Assembly: GCA_950295325.1 (NCBI GenBank)
Contig: OX485809.1
Span: 1,862,001-1,926,000 of the forward strand
DNA: 64,000 nucleotides
Reading direction: 5' to 3'
DNA from: Polytrichum commune
Taxonomy: Eukaryota > Streptophyta > Polytrichopsida > Polytrichales > Polytrichaceae
The notes beneath the pieces are model-generated. The model was not told the origin of the DNA and did not search any database. It saw only the letters and a list, made by a program, of their open reading frames with translations. The translations under genes were made by a program, and so were the position numbers. Shown here in pieces: positions 1 through 11,305 of the stretch (positions within the stretch are counted from its first letter, which is position 1; each line of letters begins with the position of its first letter).

Positions 1-1066
1 AACACACCTAAAGCTAGAATTGTCAAAAAATGTGGTAGACCAAAAAATTTAGCTCCAATCAAGGTTTGATTTGTTGGGATGCTTTATAAGATGCGTAGGA
101 AATTTGGTAATCATTGGATGGAATATAGGGATCCAATTGACTTGATGGACCGACAATCAAACATGGACATTCACCTATATTGGTATCAAAAAGGCCAACA
201 ACAAGTGGATGTACGGTCTTACTAATCATTTGATGAAACACTCCATATGATCTTACTAATGTTTTGAAACAATAGTTGAATTAGCTTTCAGGACATATAT
301 AATAGACTTTAATGCTTATGAGTTAGATCTAGGGGATGAGAAAGTCTTCAACAACTTTATGAAGAATGCTAGGGGTTGATTGTTGTTCAAAAGTATATTT
401 ATATACTTATGTGTATGACTATATATGAATGTCAAATTTTCTATATATACATATTTCCAATTGTAGTTTTATCATTAAAAGTGTACATGTATTACTTGAT
501 TTTACCTTGATTTAAGAGTATGTTGCGAACACACGTGGTTCTTGGTTTTTAATGAAAGGTGCATCCCCTAGGGTTGTACTTTCAGTTCGCTTGTTTAGGG
601 ATCAATGTGCTCATTTGGTAGTACCCTTGACTCTTCTGGGTTGAGATCCATGTATTAAATTTTTTAATTAGATGAATCGAAAATTGGAAATCTACATTGG
701 TCAATACACTGAATGGCAATCCAACTCTCTCCAAGGATAGGCTCATTAGGATAAAATACAATATTATGTGTATCAAAAACCCTAAATCCAATATAGGAGA
801 TGGTTGGAGGTCAATGTTGAAGATGTGAATGTGCAGTGTCGTATTTTAATGTTGCAATTGTTGAGGAGGTTGAGAAGACTCACGGAATTCCTTAAAGTCT
901 CTAACCAACGACCACAATGAAATGGGTTGTGGGGTCTATAGGAGAAGGAGAAATTGAATAATAATGGTTCAAATATAGGGATATGGTGAACCTTATGCAT
1001 CGCCTTTTTATTTGTTAGAAGATATGTTGGAAATCTCCTTTTATCATTATTTTTTTTCATATCTTT
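1..1066. other. No recognisable gene
   Basis: AT-rich sequence with only short open frames on either strand and no repeat shared with the rest of the window that I could see. Confidence 0.5.
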
Positions 1067-1198
1067 ACTAACACTAAATTATAACATGTAACATCCACAT
1101 ATTATCATAGTTGATATTTAGTGTTTGATTTTACATTTAATGTTACTTGCTTTCATAAGGTTATTGATCTTTAGTGTATGTGTTTGTATTTAGTGTAG
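1067..1198. repeat. MITE family B, partial inverted copy
   Basis: Reverse complement of 1067-1198 reads CTACACTAAATACAAAC, then CAATAACC, TATGAAAG, ACATTAAATGTAAA and CAAACACTAAATATCAACTA, matching 13575-13735. Similarity fades to the left of about 1040, where the other terminus should be. The 20-bp stretch around AAAAGGAG (about 1035) is the last weak match. Confidence 0.65.
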
Positions 1199-1320
1199 TA
1201 GAAAACTATGTGAAAAAGAATCACAAGCGTTTTCCCATTACGGTTCTTTTGACCACCCTCATCTACAGTCGCTACACGACTACAAATTTATTTATTTATT
1301 TCAACTATAATTTTAATATT

Positions 1321-1390
1321 TTGGGGCGTATAATATACCGCAGGAAAGGTATTTTCAAGACCTTTCCAACCGTATATTATAAGCCCCCAA
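1321..1390. other. Compact near-perfect hairpin
   Basis: TTGGGGCGTATAATATACCG plus CAGGAAAGGT pairs with ACCTTTCC plus AACCGTATATTATAAGCCCC, around a 9-nt loop ATTTTCAAG. Stem about 29 bp with a few mismatches. It could be a tiny MITE remnant or a foldback transcript; nothing in the flanks decides. Confidence 0.6.
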
Positions 1391-1929
1391 ATTCCAAACA
1401 TTTCAGTTGGTAGACCCAAAAAACAAATTTGCACTCAAATTCCTGAGGTTTAGATGTCCCACATTGTTTGATGAGACATGTGGGAGCAAGTTTAACAAGT
1501 AGGGCATGGAAGAAATGGTATATTTCATGGGCTATGATATGATCTAGGCATATAGAGGGTGGACTTGCTTCTCAAGATTCATTACATCATATATATATAT
1601 ATGTTGAAATGTGTGCCTTACCTATTGGAAAGAGTTGTATATAAAGCCCCCAAAAAAAATTCTTAAAATTTTATTATAACGGCATTTCTTTGCCATGGGC
1701 CCCTGCCTTTTCGTACCAAACCACCTCTCTTACCTCTCTCACCGCAAAAGTCGTTGGACCATGTCAGTGCATTTATTAGGCCTTGAAAATTGTATTTTGA
1801 GGAAAGTGGCTACGGCCTCAATTTGGATTTGCTAACCATCTCATACTAATCGCATGTTTCATACCCTAGGAGAAATGGTGTGGTCAGCAAAAGTAACCAT
1901 TTGGACCCATCTACCTTAATACAACTCAG

Positions 1930-3900
1930 AGTTGATTCAACACAAAAGGTGAACTCAGTGACCACCTAAGGTACGTGGATATTACTTGGTTCGTTTTTCA
2001 TATTCTCCGACCTCAACCGGTTAGATTTGCACGACAAAACTTGTGTTACATTAGCAAATATACAACGAAACATCTGCAAAAATCAGATTGAAAATCGGAC
2101 CTCCCCTTGATTAAGTTACGGTTATCAGAAATACATGTTTGTTGGTTTCTTAATTGGATCCACAGGTCCTTCTAATCATGTTCATTATTGAGTGTACAAT
2201 AGTCATTAGTATTTGAAGATGTAGTCCAATCTCTTTGAAACATATGTCTTTGCGATGTTTGCTCATCGATCCTCACCAAACCAAATACAAGTCAAATATA
2301 AGGGGGGCGATTCAACAAACAAGCCACTTAAGACCCATTTCCCTTGTACTCACTTGAGGTTGCTTAGAAGATTCTCGAATCACCACCAAAAGTGATGAGA
2401 CAATGTGGGCCATGGCGTGGCTTAGCTTAGCTTAGGGCCGGTTCACACTATGCCCAAGTCGAGAGGAGAAGCGTCACTTTTCTAGACCAAACTATGTCGA
2501 GAGGAGAAGCCTTTGGGCTGAAAAAGTATATTAAAATAATCCACTGTCACATTTTGAATATTTTAATGAAAAAAAGTTCGGCCTCTCGTCGGAAGTTTGG
2601 GTCGAGCATTTTGCTTGACCCAAACTTTGCTCGAGAGGCCGAACTCTTGGTGCCATAACTTCCTAAAAGTGTTGCCACCTAGACTCTTTTGGAGGCGATG
2701 TCCTTTGGACTTCGGCCTCTAGTGTGAAGGCTGAGAGGACGAACTTTGGACAATTCTGCATTTTCATTGGTCCAAACGCTTCTCCTCTCGAAGTTTGGCC
2801 ATAGTGTGAACCGGCCCTTAGTAGCTTAACTTAGTCCTCTTTCGAAGTGCGGGAAAGGGCAAAATGCCCATGGGCACAAGGTCATGCCGCCAGTGATGCC
2901 CACTTCGTAACTTCACCGTCAATTTTGGGGTCCGTGAGTTTGAGGCAACTGTTCTAACGGTGGTCGGGTCTCGAGATTCCATGGAGCATTCGTCTCGTTG
3001 CTTGGGTCAACGGCCCGTATACTATACAAGAGCCACCGGAACAACTAAGTTAGGGAATTATTATTCATGTGTGTGTGTGTGTGAAGGTCCGCAACTCCAA
3101 AAACCCAACGTCTAATTCCACACCGAGGCTCAAAGGCTTGGGCTTGGTGGTGTCTATGGAAACTCGTCCATCACGGAGCTAGGAAGGAATCTAAGGTGTG
3201 TGGGTGTGTTATTAGGTTCACTTTTGATGTCCTCCAACTTCTACCGATTTCATTCACACAATGGACGTTGTGGTGTGTTAGCGCATCATTTGGAACATTA
3301 AAATTAACTTTAACTAATTGCTTGCTCTCGAATAGTTCACCGTGTTCTCGTCTTCTTGATGGATGAGTTTGTGCGGATGCCAAGAATCCGTACCTGAAAA
3401 TCAATACTATGTGGGGTATGCAAGTCTCATTCGGTTGTTTTTCTTGATCAAACACCTATATGTGATTGGTATGTGCTTCGTTAGGTGAGGATCACAGAGC
3501 AAACACCAAAATGACACATGCTTGAAAGAGAAAGAGATCGGTTCATGCCTTTAGATGTTATTAAGTATTCCACACTCAATAGTGAACACAATTAGGAGGA
3601 CCTAACGTATGTAGTTATGACATCAACAAACATGCATTTCCAATAACCACAACTAAACAAGAGGACATCCGATTTTCAATCTGATTTTCGTTGATGCATC
3701 ATTCTAGATTCACTAATGCAATATAAATTTCAATGTGTGAATCTCATAGATAGGTCGAAGTTGGAGATCACTGGCAAATCGAGTTGAATATATAACACCC
3801 ATATACCTTACGAGAATCATACATTTGAGGCTCCCAAATGCACAACTTTGGTACATTGTGTTGGTGTTGGGTGTGTGTACCTTAGGCCAGACTCCACTCA
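1930..3900. repeat. Large inverted repeat, arms about 400 bp, spacer about 1.1 kb
   Basis: 1930-2340 and 3430-3900 are inverse relatives: AAAATCAGATTGAAAATCGG at 2079 against its inverse at 3671, ACATGTTTGTTG at 2133 against 3620, ATTGAGTGT and TTTGCTC, GATCCTCACC blocks likewise. The spacer holds the Tourist MITE at 2435. Left-arm text (GTAGTCCAATCTC, CATATGTCTTT) also recurs at 14990 and 30868, so the arms belong to a dispersed family. Confidence 0.6.
2435..2817. mobile_element. Tourist-like (PIF/Harbinger) MITE, copy 1
   Basis: A 383-bp element starting GGGCCGGTTCACACTATG and ending with its inverse (CATAGTGTGAACCGGCCC), flanked by the 3-bp duplication TTA (2432-2434, 2818-2820). A 3-bp TWA duplication and GGGCC-type ends mark Tourist/Harbinger elements. 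The interior has further inverted symmetry (CTCTCGACG/CGAGAGG, TTCGGCCTCTC). It has no coding capacity. A second copy at 42708 is nearly identical but lacks about 30 bp. Confidence 0.9.
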
Positions 3901-4020
3901 AGATCCAATTCCTTACTCCCTTCGTCCGAAAATGATTGTCCTACCCCTTAGAGTTTTATGTCCCAAAATGTTTGTAGCATGGGAACAGATAAACTTGGTC
4001 ACCGCACGCAACCCAATGTC

Positions 4021-4652
4021 CAGGGTTTTTTTTTTAACATGATTGGTCAAAATCCTAGTGTTTTCCAAGTCCACCAGTTACACGTTGTGATTTTTCAGAT
4101 TTTTCTGTACCCATGCGAGGGGTATACTCTATAGATTCCTCTAAAATGATGGGGTGATTTTCCTGAGGTCTTGAACTTGCATTTGGTTATTACTCAAACT
4201 CAACTGGTCCATCTGTAACTTAGCGGTCTATTTCTCCCCGTTCATTGGGCTGGGGCAAACCAACCCATACAATGGTTCCTTGGAGGCAAGGGCTTAGGCA
4301 TCCAACAAGGAATGAGTGTATGGGTTAGTTCACCCAAATCTTGTTCATTGACGTAGCCACTGCTGACTTTGGCTTTGCTTCAAAAGCTTGAAAAGACTTC
4401 AATACCAAGTATCAAATTGCTGCGCTCCAATGATCGGGGAGAACCAGCAGTCGGCTACAAATGAACCGGTTGAGTTTGAGAAATAACCAGTTGAAGTTCA
4501 AGACTACATGAAAATTATCATCATTTTAGAGAAATTTATAGAATACACCCCAATTTTAAAAACGAAAACCGGAGGAGGTCAACATGTAACCGGTTGGACT
4601 TGCAAACACTAGGATCTCAACCGATTATGCCAAAAAATCTCCCCAATCACTG
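4021..4652. mobile_element. Foldback element, family F, copy 1
   Basis: About 632 bp with two long inverted arms of about 210 bp: left arm 4035-4250 (TCCTAGTGTTTTCCAAGTCC, TCTATAGATTCCTCTAAAATGA, CTCAACTGGTCCATCTGTAA) and right arm 4434-4650 with the inverse order. The right end reads GGGGAGATTTTTTGGCAT when inverted. Copies at 20598 and 22940 show ends beginning CAGTG, like some hAT elements, but no target duplication is visible. No coding capacity. Confidence 0.75.
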
Positions 4653-4669
4653 CTGCCCTCGTGTTACTC

Positions 4670-4679
4670 TTCTTCTTCT

Positions 4680-4715
<36 letters not shown>

Positions 4716-4716
4716 A
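4670..4716. repeat. (CTT/CTTT)n microsatellite
   Basis: CTTCTTCTT followed by about eight CTTT units. It abuts the right end of foldback copy 1 and the start of the 211-bp array. Confidence 0.95.
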
Positions 4717-4723
4717 ACAATCT

Positions 4724-5440
4724 CTTTTGTCATTAAGCGTGAGGTTCATGTGAACGTGGCTGCTCGTGATGCATTGCATTGGTCACAAACCCTTCAATAC
4801 ATTGGAAGAGGCCTTCATGGAAGCCAGAACTAGACCATTTCTTCCAATTTAACATATCGGAGCCGACTTCATAAAATCACTTGGACCACATAGCCAATTT
4901 CAATATCCATCTAGAGTGCTCTTTTGTCAATAAGTGTCGGATTTATGTGAGCCTAACTGATCATGATGCATTGCATCGGTCACAAACCTTCCAACGCATT
5001 GTATGAGGCTAAGGGGGTTAGACCTTTATGGAAGCCGGAACTGGACCATTTCTTGCGTTTTAACATGTTTGAGCCACTTTCATGAACTCACTTGGACTAC
5101 ATAGCCAACTTCAATATCCATCGAAATTACTCTTTTGTCAATAAGTCTCAGAATCGTGTGAACCTAACCGCTCATGATGCATTGCATTGGCCACAAATCC
5201 TTCAACACATTGTATGTGGCCAAGGGGATCAAGCATGTATACAAGCCCAAACTAGACGATGTTTTTATGTTATCAACAATTCTGGGTCATCTTCATGAAA
5301 TCACTTGGCCCACACAGCCAACGTCAATGCCCATCTAACGATCTCGTCAATAAGTGTCAAGTTCATGTGACCTAGTCGCTCATGTTGTAATGCATTGGCT
5401 ACAACCCTTCATCACATTGTATATGGCCGAGGGGGTTGTA
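4724..5440. repeat. Tandem array, about 211-bp unit, roughly 3.5 copies
   Basis: Units begin near 4724, 4921, 5132 and 5343 with CTTTTGTCAATAAGTGTC or variants. Each then has GTGAACCTAAC, CTCATGATGCATTGCATTGG, CACAAACCCTTCAACACATT, GGAAGCCGGAACTGGACC, TTCATGAAATCACTTGGACC and CATAGCCAACTTCAATATCC. Spacings are 197, 211 and 211 bp. The last unit is interrupted after about 5440; its tail (TCATGAAATCACTTGGACC) reappears at 5742-5761. Confidence 0.85.
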
Positions 5441-5441
5441 A

Positions 5442-5685
5442 TTAATGTCTGAGGTCAAGGTTGTTTGAGAAATTCATGACACACTTTCCACACAGTAAAG
5501 GTGAAAAAATGTAGACACACTTTTGGACCGACGTTTAGCAAAAAATAGGACTGGTCCAGGATGACACTGGATCCACACTGGCCTGGATCCTCTATGCAGA
5601 CCCTGACACATGTCGTGGCCCCAAAACACTGTCATTTATGTGTCCTTTTTGTGTTAGAAAGGACCCCCATTCCTTCTATAATTAA
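5442..5685. mobile_element. Insertion within the last unit of the 211-bp array
   Basis: About 240 bp of unrelated sequence separates the first half of the fourth unit (ending GAGGGGGTTGTAATTA) from its second half (starting AATTAAGCCCTTATGAAACC). TAATTA at both junctions may be a target duplication. No terminal inverted repeat is obvious, so the type is unknown. Confidence 0.45.
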
Positions 5686-6118
5686 GCCCTTATGAAACCT
5701 CAAACTAGAGCATGCATTATGGTTTACACTTATGAACCACTCTCATGAAATCACTTGGACCACACAATTCATTTAGTGCCCATTTATTGGAACAATTTCC
5801 AAGGCATCTGGATCATACATGAGACCGTGAGAGCTTGTCAAAGTCCGAATTGTATGTTTAAGACAACACGAAAAGAACGTGAATCTACTAGTCTTGGTTA
5901 ATTGATTGTTGACATTTTTTCATCCATCCTCCATGGTATTATGGTCTAGAAGTTAATTATAAGCAAGATTTGATATTTCAAACTTGGATTGTACATGAAG
6001 ATTATATAGGCATTCAAAGATGGGGTGGTTCTAGTAGTAAGATATGTGCAAATGAACATCCAAGGCGGTGGGGAGGGCACATGCCTTTTGTTTTGTATAC
6101 ACATGTGTTAACCAAGTC

Positions 6119-6470
6119 CTACAATAAATATGATATTTAGTGTCATATGGTATTTTATGCCACTATGGTAACTTTCCGGATGACACTTTTGATGAATAAG
6201 TGATCAAATGTTGTCATGGATGATGGATGAGTTCATCCATTCGCCAAAACCCTACCTTCACTTGTCAGCAACTTGTGATGAAATGTTGTCATGGATGGTT
6301 GAAATTTGGATGACAAATCACCTGGTAAGGGACAGTAATTGCAACACTGTAAATCTATAACCCCTAATTTTTTATTTTTTTTACAAGGAGTGACAAATAA
6401 TGTTGGGTTAATGGTAAGTGTTGGTGACACTACACCATGGTTTATAATTAGTATTGAGCAATACAATTAG
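6119..6470. mobile_element. MITE family A, right-truncated copy
   Basis: Left end CTACAATAAATATGATATTT is followed by a ~20-bp extra stretch and then the family interior (CACTATGGTAACTTTCCGGA, GTTGTCATGGATGATGGATG, AACTTGTGATGAAATGTTG). The right terminus present at 22640 is missing after about 6470. Confidence 0.7.
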
Positions 6471-7030
6471 GTATGTAATGTATTGATTATGGGGGATATT
6501 ATGTTCTATTCTATGAGTTTTCGAGATCCATATAGTTTGAACAATATCACCTGGACTCATTTTCTTTTTAACACATTGATTATTTACAAATCCCACTGTG
6601 AGCCCAAAATGGTGCCCACATGTGGTGATTAACTCTTCGAAACCAATTTTAGTTTGCCTTTGAGGTATTATGATTATTCACAAAACATAAAAAGAGTGAA
6701 GTGTGGTGTGGATTTAACTTTAGGCATTAGGTGGTGTTGTTTGATTATTTCAAGGTTTGATTTCAATAGGAGAATGCCTTGATTATGTGAGTAAGGGGTA
6801 AGGTGAGGCAAGGCGAGCTCCGCGGGTTAAATGCCCACTTTTGGATCCACCTTGTTAGTTTAGGAAGAAGGAAGCTTGGTGGAAGGGGATTAGTCCCTAC
6901 TTTAGAGGTGAAGGTTAAGGGATTGTGATTGGAGGTGCTAATCCTCTCACCCTATCCTCACCTCTCTCTCCCTCTCTCCCTCTCTCCCTCTTTGCTACTT
7001 AAGGTGTTTTCTCTCTCATTTTCCTCTCTC

Positions 7031-7205
7031 TCCATCAAGCGCTCTCAAGGGAGCAAGCTCTTAAGAGCTTGAGCCACGTGTGTGGGTTATTAGTTTTTAG
7101 TGAAGTTAATTAGTTAAGCTCTCTCTCAAGTCCTCTCAAGGGAGCGAGCTCTTAGAGCTTGAGGCTTTATGTGTGGAGTAGCTAGTTCCTAGTGAAGTTA
7201 GGAAG
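7031..7205. repeat. Tandem duplication, about 87-bp unit
   Basis: Two copies share CTCTCAAGGGAGC, AGCTCTTA, GAGCTTGAG, GTGTG and TAGTGAAGTTA. A CT-rich stretch (6955-7030) precedes them. Confidence 0.7.
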
Positions 7206-7401
7206 TTAACCCCCATCATAAGGAGGGGAAGTTTAGAAACATTAGACTACACCTATGGGTGATTGTTAATTTGGTTAAATTAGTGGGACATGTTAGTCAT
7301 TAGTTAGGGGACTAGGGGAATGCTTGATTAGACACTAGTTTAGAGGATTGTTGTTATAATGATTTTGGAACATCAGCCTAGTAGCTAAGGGCTGCCCAAA
7401 C

Positions 7402-7493
7402 TACAGTCTACTGGAAATACAGCTGCTGGGACTACAGCTTGCCGGGAGTACAATCTGCTGGAAATACACCTGCTGGATTACATTCTACTGGTC
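7402..7493. repeat. Minisatellite with about 15-bp unit
   Basis: Six degenerate copies of TACAGCTGCTGGAAA (variants TACAGTCTACTGGAAA, TACAATCTGCTGGAAA, TACACCTGCTGGAT). The surrounding open frame at 7439-7666 is probably a by-product of this repeat. Confidence 0.75.
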
Positions 7494-8270
7494 AACACCG
7501 AAGGTGCTCCGAGTGCAGTGGCTGGTGGCAGCTAAGGGTTCTCAACTATGAAGCTGGTGGAGGAGCAGCTAAGGTGGCTGGGAGATTAAAGAGGGGTTTA
7601 ATTAAGTGGCAGATGGTCCAGCTAGGGTTAAGTTGGGACCAAAGAGCCACCATGGTGGTTAGCTAGTTAGGGAAGGGAAGGAATTGAATTAGGTGCTATA
7701 ACCACCAATTGTTGGAAGTTAATGGGGCTAAGGACACTTAGTAGTTGGCCCAATTTATAAACCAATAGATAGGGGGTAGTCACATTAACCTAGGAAGGGG
7801 CATGGGTGGTGACAAGCAGTTGAATTGAGAGGCGGTTACAGAGAATAGCGTTTTTCAACGCTTACATCTTTTTAACCAACTAAATCAATTACACAAGTGA
7901 TGGAGGATGTCAAGGACCCTTGTCCCCAACTCATGACGGAGGTCAAGGTAAAGAGGACGAGGGGAATATCCTTGAGGGCGTGCGTGGCCAAGGCCGCGGG
8001 TTGGACTCTTGAGACAGCCAACACTACCACAAGCCAAGAGGCTAATGTTAATCCACATGCACTCTCTTGAACATGAGGGTCACTTCGCATTTGTTTTTAA
8101 GTTCTAGGCAACACATGTGATCCTCAAAGCCATCACCCGGACTAGGACGCTTAAGGGTGGTGGGTTTGGCCTCACACCCACGGTCCTTCTTTTCCAGCAT
8201 GCTTGATTACTTATAAACAGTAGAAAACCATATGTGACCTTGGGAAATTTTAGCATAGGTGGGTAGAAGG

Positions 8271-8488
8271 TTAGAAAGGCCAAATCCGGACTTGGTTTGT
8301 GAAAACCATCTCTAGAAGTTAGCCGATGTGACTAAGAACTCCAGTTGGTAGTTAATATACAAGTGGTAGGAAATAACCGAAAAACTCTACAGTTGGTGAA
8401 TATAAGTGTAGAGAGGTCAAATCCATAGTCGGTTTGTGGAAACAACCTCTAGAAGTTGGCCGATCGAGCCAAAAATGTCAATTGGTAG
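8271..8488. repeat. Direct duplication, period about 136 bp
   Basis: 8271-8353 and 8408-8488 share AAATCC, TTGGTTTGTG or TCGGTTTGTG, CCTCTAGAAGTT, GCCGAT and GTTGGTAG or ATTGGTAG. Moderately diverged. Confidence 0.6.
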
Positions 8489-8620
8489 ATGATGCATAGA
8501 GCATGTGTTAAACCTAAGATGGAGGTTTTAGGGTGGTAGTCACCGAGGGAGTCATCTTGGTACAAAGGACTAGCTTGGAAACATTTTGGCAAGGTTTGGG
8601 TGGGACTAGCAGCGGAATAT

Positions 8621-9176
8621 TGCATTGTTCATGGTAAAATTTGTGGGCCACACTATAAACGAGAAAACCAACACTAAAACAGTGTGGGTGTTGTTGTGGA
8701 TGCACATCATAGTCCAACCCACAACACAAAACATTGGAGGTCTCCATTGTTGGTTACAATATAATTGTTGGATGGAAAGTAGTGTGCATTTAATAGAATT
8801 CCATCAAGGTGAGATCCAATTCATACCTTGCCCTACCTGGCGGTTGTGAATAGAAGGTTCAAATATTCTACTTATTCACAAAATGAAACTTCAATAAAAT
8901 TTAGAATTAGCATTTCCTCAAAGTTTTCCTTGTTAATGTTATTTGTCTTGAGATAACAATTCCATAAATTTTAATATTTTACAAAATAATATAATTTTCA
9001 TCCAAGCCACATGGGTAAGACTAGCATGTGGAGACATTGATGCAAAAACAATTCCCTTCGAGTATAAGGTTCCATGCTAATTAATATGTGACGGTATAAT
9101 TGTGGACCACACTATAGTGCACAAAAGGGTGAGTCACACTATAAGTATGCCCACACTATTTACCATGAACAATGTA
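8621..9176. mobile_element. Inverted-repeat element of 556 bp
   Basis: Left end TGCATTGTTCATGGTAAA and right end TTTACCATGAACAATGTA are inverse of each other. Inside, GTGGGCCACACTATA and TATAGTGTGGTCCACA extend the symmetry. No coding match; short frames inside look like chance. Confidence 0.7.
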
Positions 9177-11109
9177 GTTGAATGATGGGACAAGAAAAGA
9201 GTTCAAGAAGTTTGAAAACCCATTGACAACCTTGGGTCACAATGGACAATTAAGGGTTGACTTATGTGGATATGTTATGAACATTATGATTGTTTTGTAT
9301 TTAGATTCTAAAATGAATGCATGTCCTATATTTCTGAAGAGAGTGTCCATCAAAAGTGGGTGTCCACCAGCGATTTTTAATCCAACTATGCGCTAGTGAT
9401 TTGCAGTTCTAAAATAAAATATTATTCCATCATTTTGTGGTTGAAATGACCAAAAATGTCCCTTAAAACCATACAAATTATTGAACAAATTGCCAAATTT
9501 TGGATGAAGTGTATTAATTTGAATGAAAATGTGTATGACCATCCAGATGCGGCATTGTCACTCCAATGGTTGTAGCCAATGGCCCTCTCCAAAGACCATT
9601 GTCAATGATTCACAATTAGCATTTGTTATCCAAATTTGTTATATAAAATCCACTGTAAAACTTTTTACTATCCTATTACAATCTCTTTATCCATTTCCAA
9701 TTGAGTTTCTATTGTGACGGCCATCACGTGTGACAAACAAGAGGTTATCTTGAATTACTATGAAGGTTAGTTTCTAGGGTAAATAATCAAGGATATGATA
9801 ATGAACTCTACGCTTTAGGTGTTGTTAATGGTACACAAGAAGTTACCTTTTGCAAGTAGCCTAAAAAATAAAAGTAATTAGGTAGGGGTAAGGTTTAGTT
9901 GAAAAAGGAGGAGAAGATAAGGATAAGAGAGATGGTCTTAAGGAAGAAGAACCACTAAGAAGGTGTAGTTAGGACTAGAAGAGGGGGGGGGGGTGCCCTA
10001 ATTGTGTATGAAGTTTTTAGTTGGGTTACCATCTTTGAAGAATGTGTTGACTCACTTGATTATGCAACTCATACTTGTATGGTTGTGTTGAATGTCTTAA
10101 GAGCATGAATGTTACGAAGGTAGCCTTGTGGATATCTTGAATAAATCAAGGAGCAATAAGGGAATTAGTGAAGTAGGTTAGTTCTTGATAGGTTGGTGCA
10201 GTATTGGACGACCATAGTAAGGCTTAGGGTAGGGTAACAAAGAGCTGATAAGGGGGGTGTATACAAATAAGGGCAGGGTTTAAGAGAAGAAGGAGGGACT
10301 ATCAAATAAGATAGATAACTATTGGATGGGTTGGAACCGTAGTAATACCTCTTGCTAGACTTACATGTTACTAGGATTGTGGGGTAAGGTAGCCCACCCA
10401 CACAACATACAATAAGTAGGGGAGATAATTGTACGTAAGGTAGAGTAATGAGGAAAAGGTCATACCAGTAGAAGGGGAGGAACTAGTAGCATCTGAGGTA
10501 CTGAGTCTTAATGCTTGGGCTGGAACTGAATAACGTGATAACCGTGTGGTCAAGAGGTAGAGTTTGAGGTGGTAGTATTAGAGAGGTTAATTGGTAATAC
10601 TAATACACTACACCCGGTAGCTTGGTAGTCCGGTAAGGGGAAGGGACAAGAATCAGTAGGAATAAACCATGGTAACACCGGTAGGGTGATAAAAAAAAAG
10701 GCAATGTTTGGTATGACATAAATACCCGGTTCTACTAGGGGTGGAGTGAGGAATTTTAACATGTGTCCATGCTTGTTATTATTTATGAGGATGGTTGTCC
10801 CATTGGACATTTAGTTGACTTTGTCGTTGGTTGTCCCATCTAATTTGACACATGGGACGGCCGCCATGCATGACAAGATATGGATGAAAAAAATCGTAAT
10901 TTTTTAAAAAGTTTACTAGGGGACGTGAAAAGTGCATTCAAATGTAAAACTTTATATGAAGATTGGATGTAAAAGTTTGACCCACATTATTTCCACCCCA
11001 ACTAGACAATTAGAATGGACCATACTAATTATTTCCACAACAATTTTTCACCCACACTAATAAGACTATTTAGTTTACTTATCATCAAATACTAAACATC
11101 CATGGCACA
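9177..11109. other. Unrecognised intergenic DNA
   Basis: Contains a polyG run (9982-9993) and GGT/AGG-rich text between 9900 and 10750. Sequences GACGGCC with a TGTGACAA or CATGACAA continuation near 9716 and 10857 are a weak direct repeat. Minus-strand frames here have no family match. Confidence 0.4.
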
Positions 11110-11305
11110 GTTACTTATGTGCATGTGTTCCATGATGGCACAGGCGAAACTTCTAAGATAGTATGAGGTGTAAGGGTCCAACACGGAAGTTGGACAATCT
11201 GTGCTCAAATATGAGATATTGATGTCATGTGCATGTCTCCCAATGCCGCCAAGGAAACAAAGGAAGATATTATGAGGTTTATGGGTCCGACACGGAAGTT
11301 GTTTT
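11110..11305. repeat. Direct duplication, period about 110 bp
   Basis: Both copies contain GTGCATGT, CCAWG, AGATAKTATGAGGT, GGGTCC and ACACGGAAGTTG. The end of each is the best conserved part. Confidence 0.65.

Noticed and set aside
7439-7666. 75-codon frame rich in Gly and Ser
   Set aside because: It is produced by the 15-bp minisatellite and its flank.
9716-10880. Direct repeats GACGGCC...TGACAA that could be ends of a larger element
   Set aside because: Matches are short and imperfect, and nothing between them looks like a retrotransposon or transposase.
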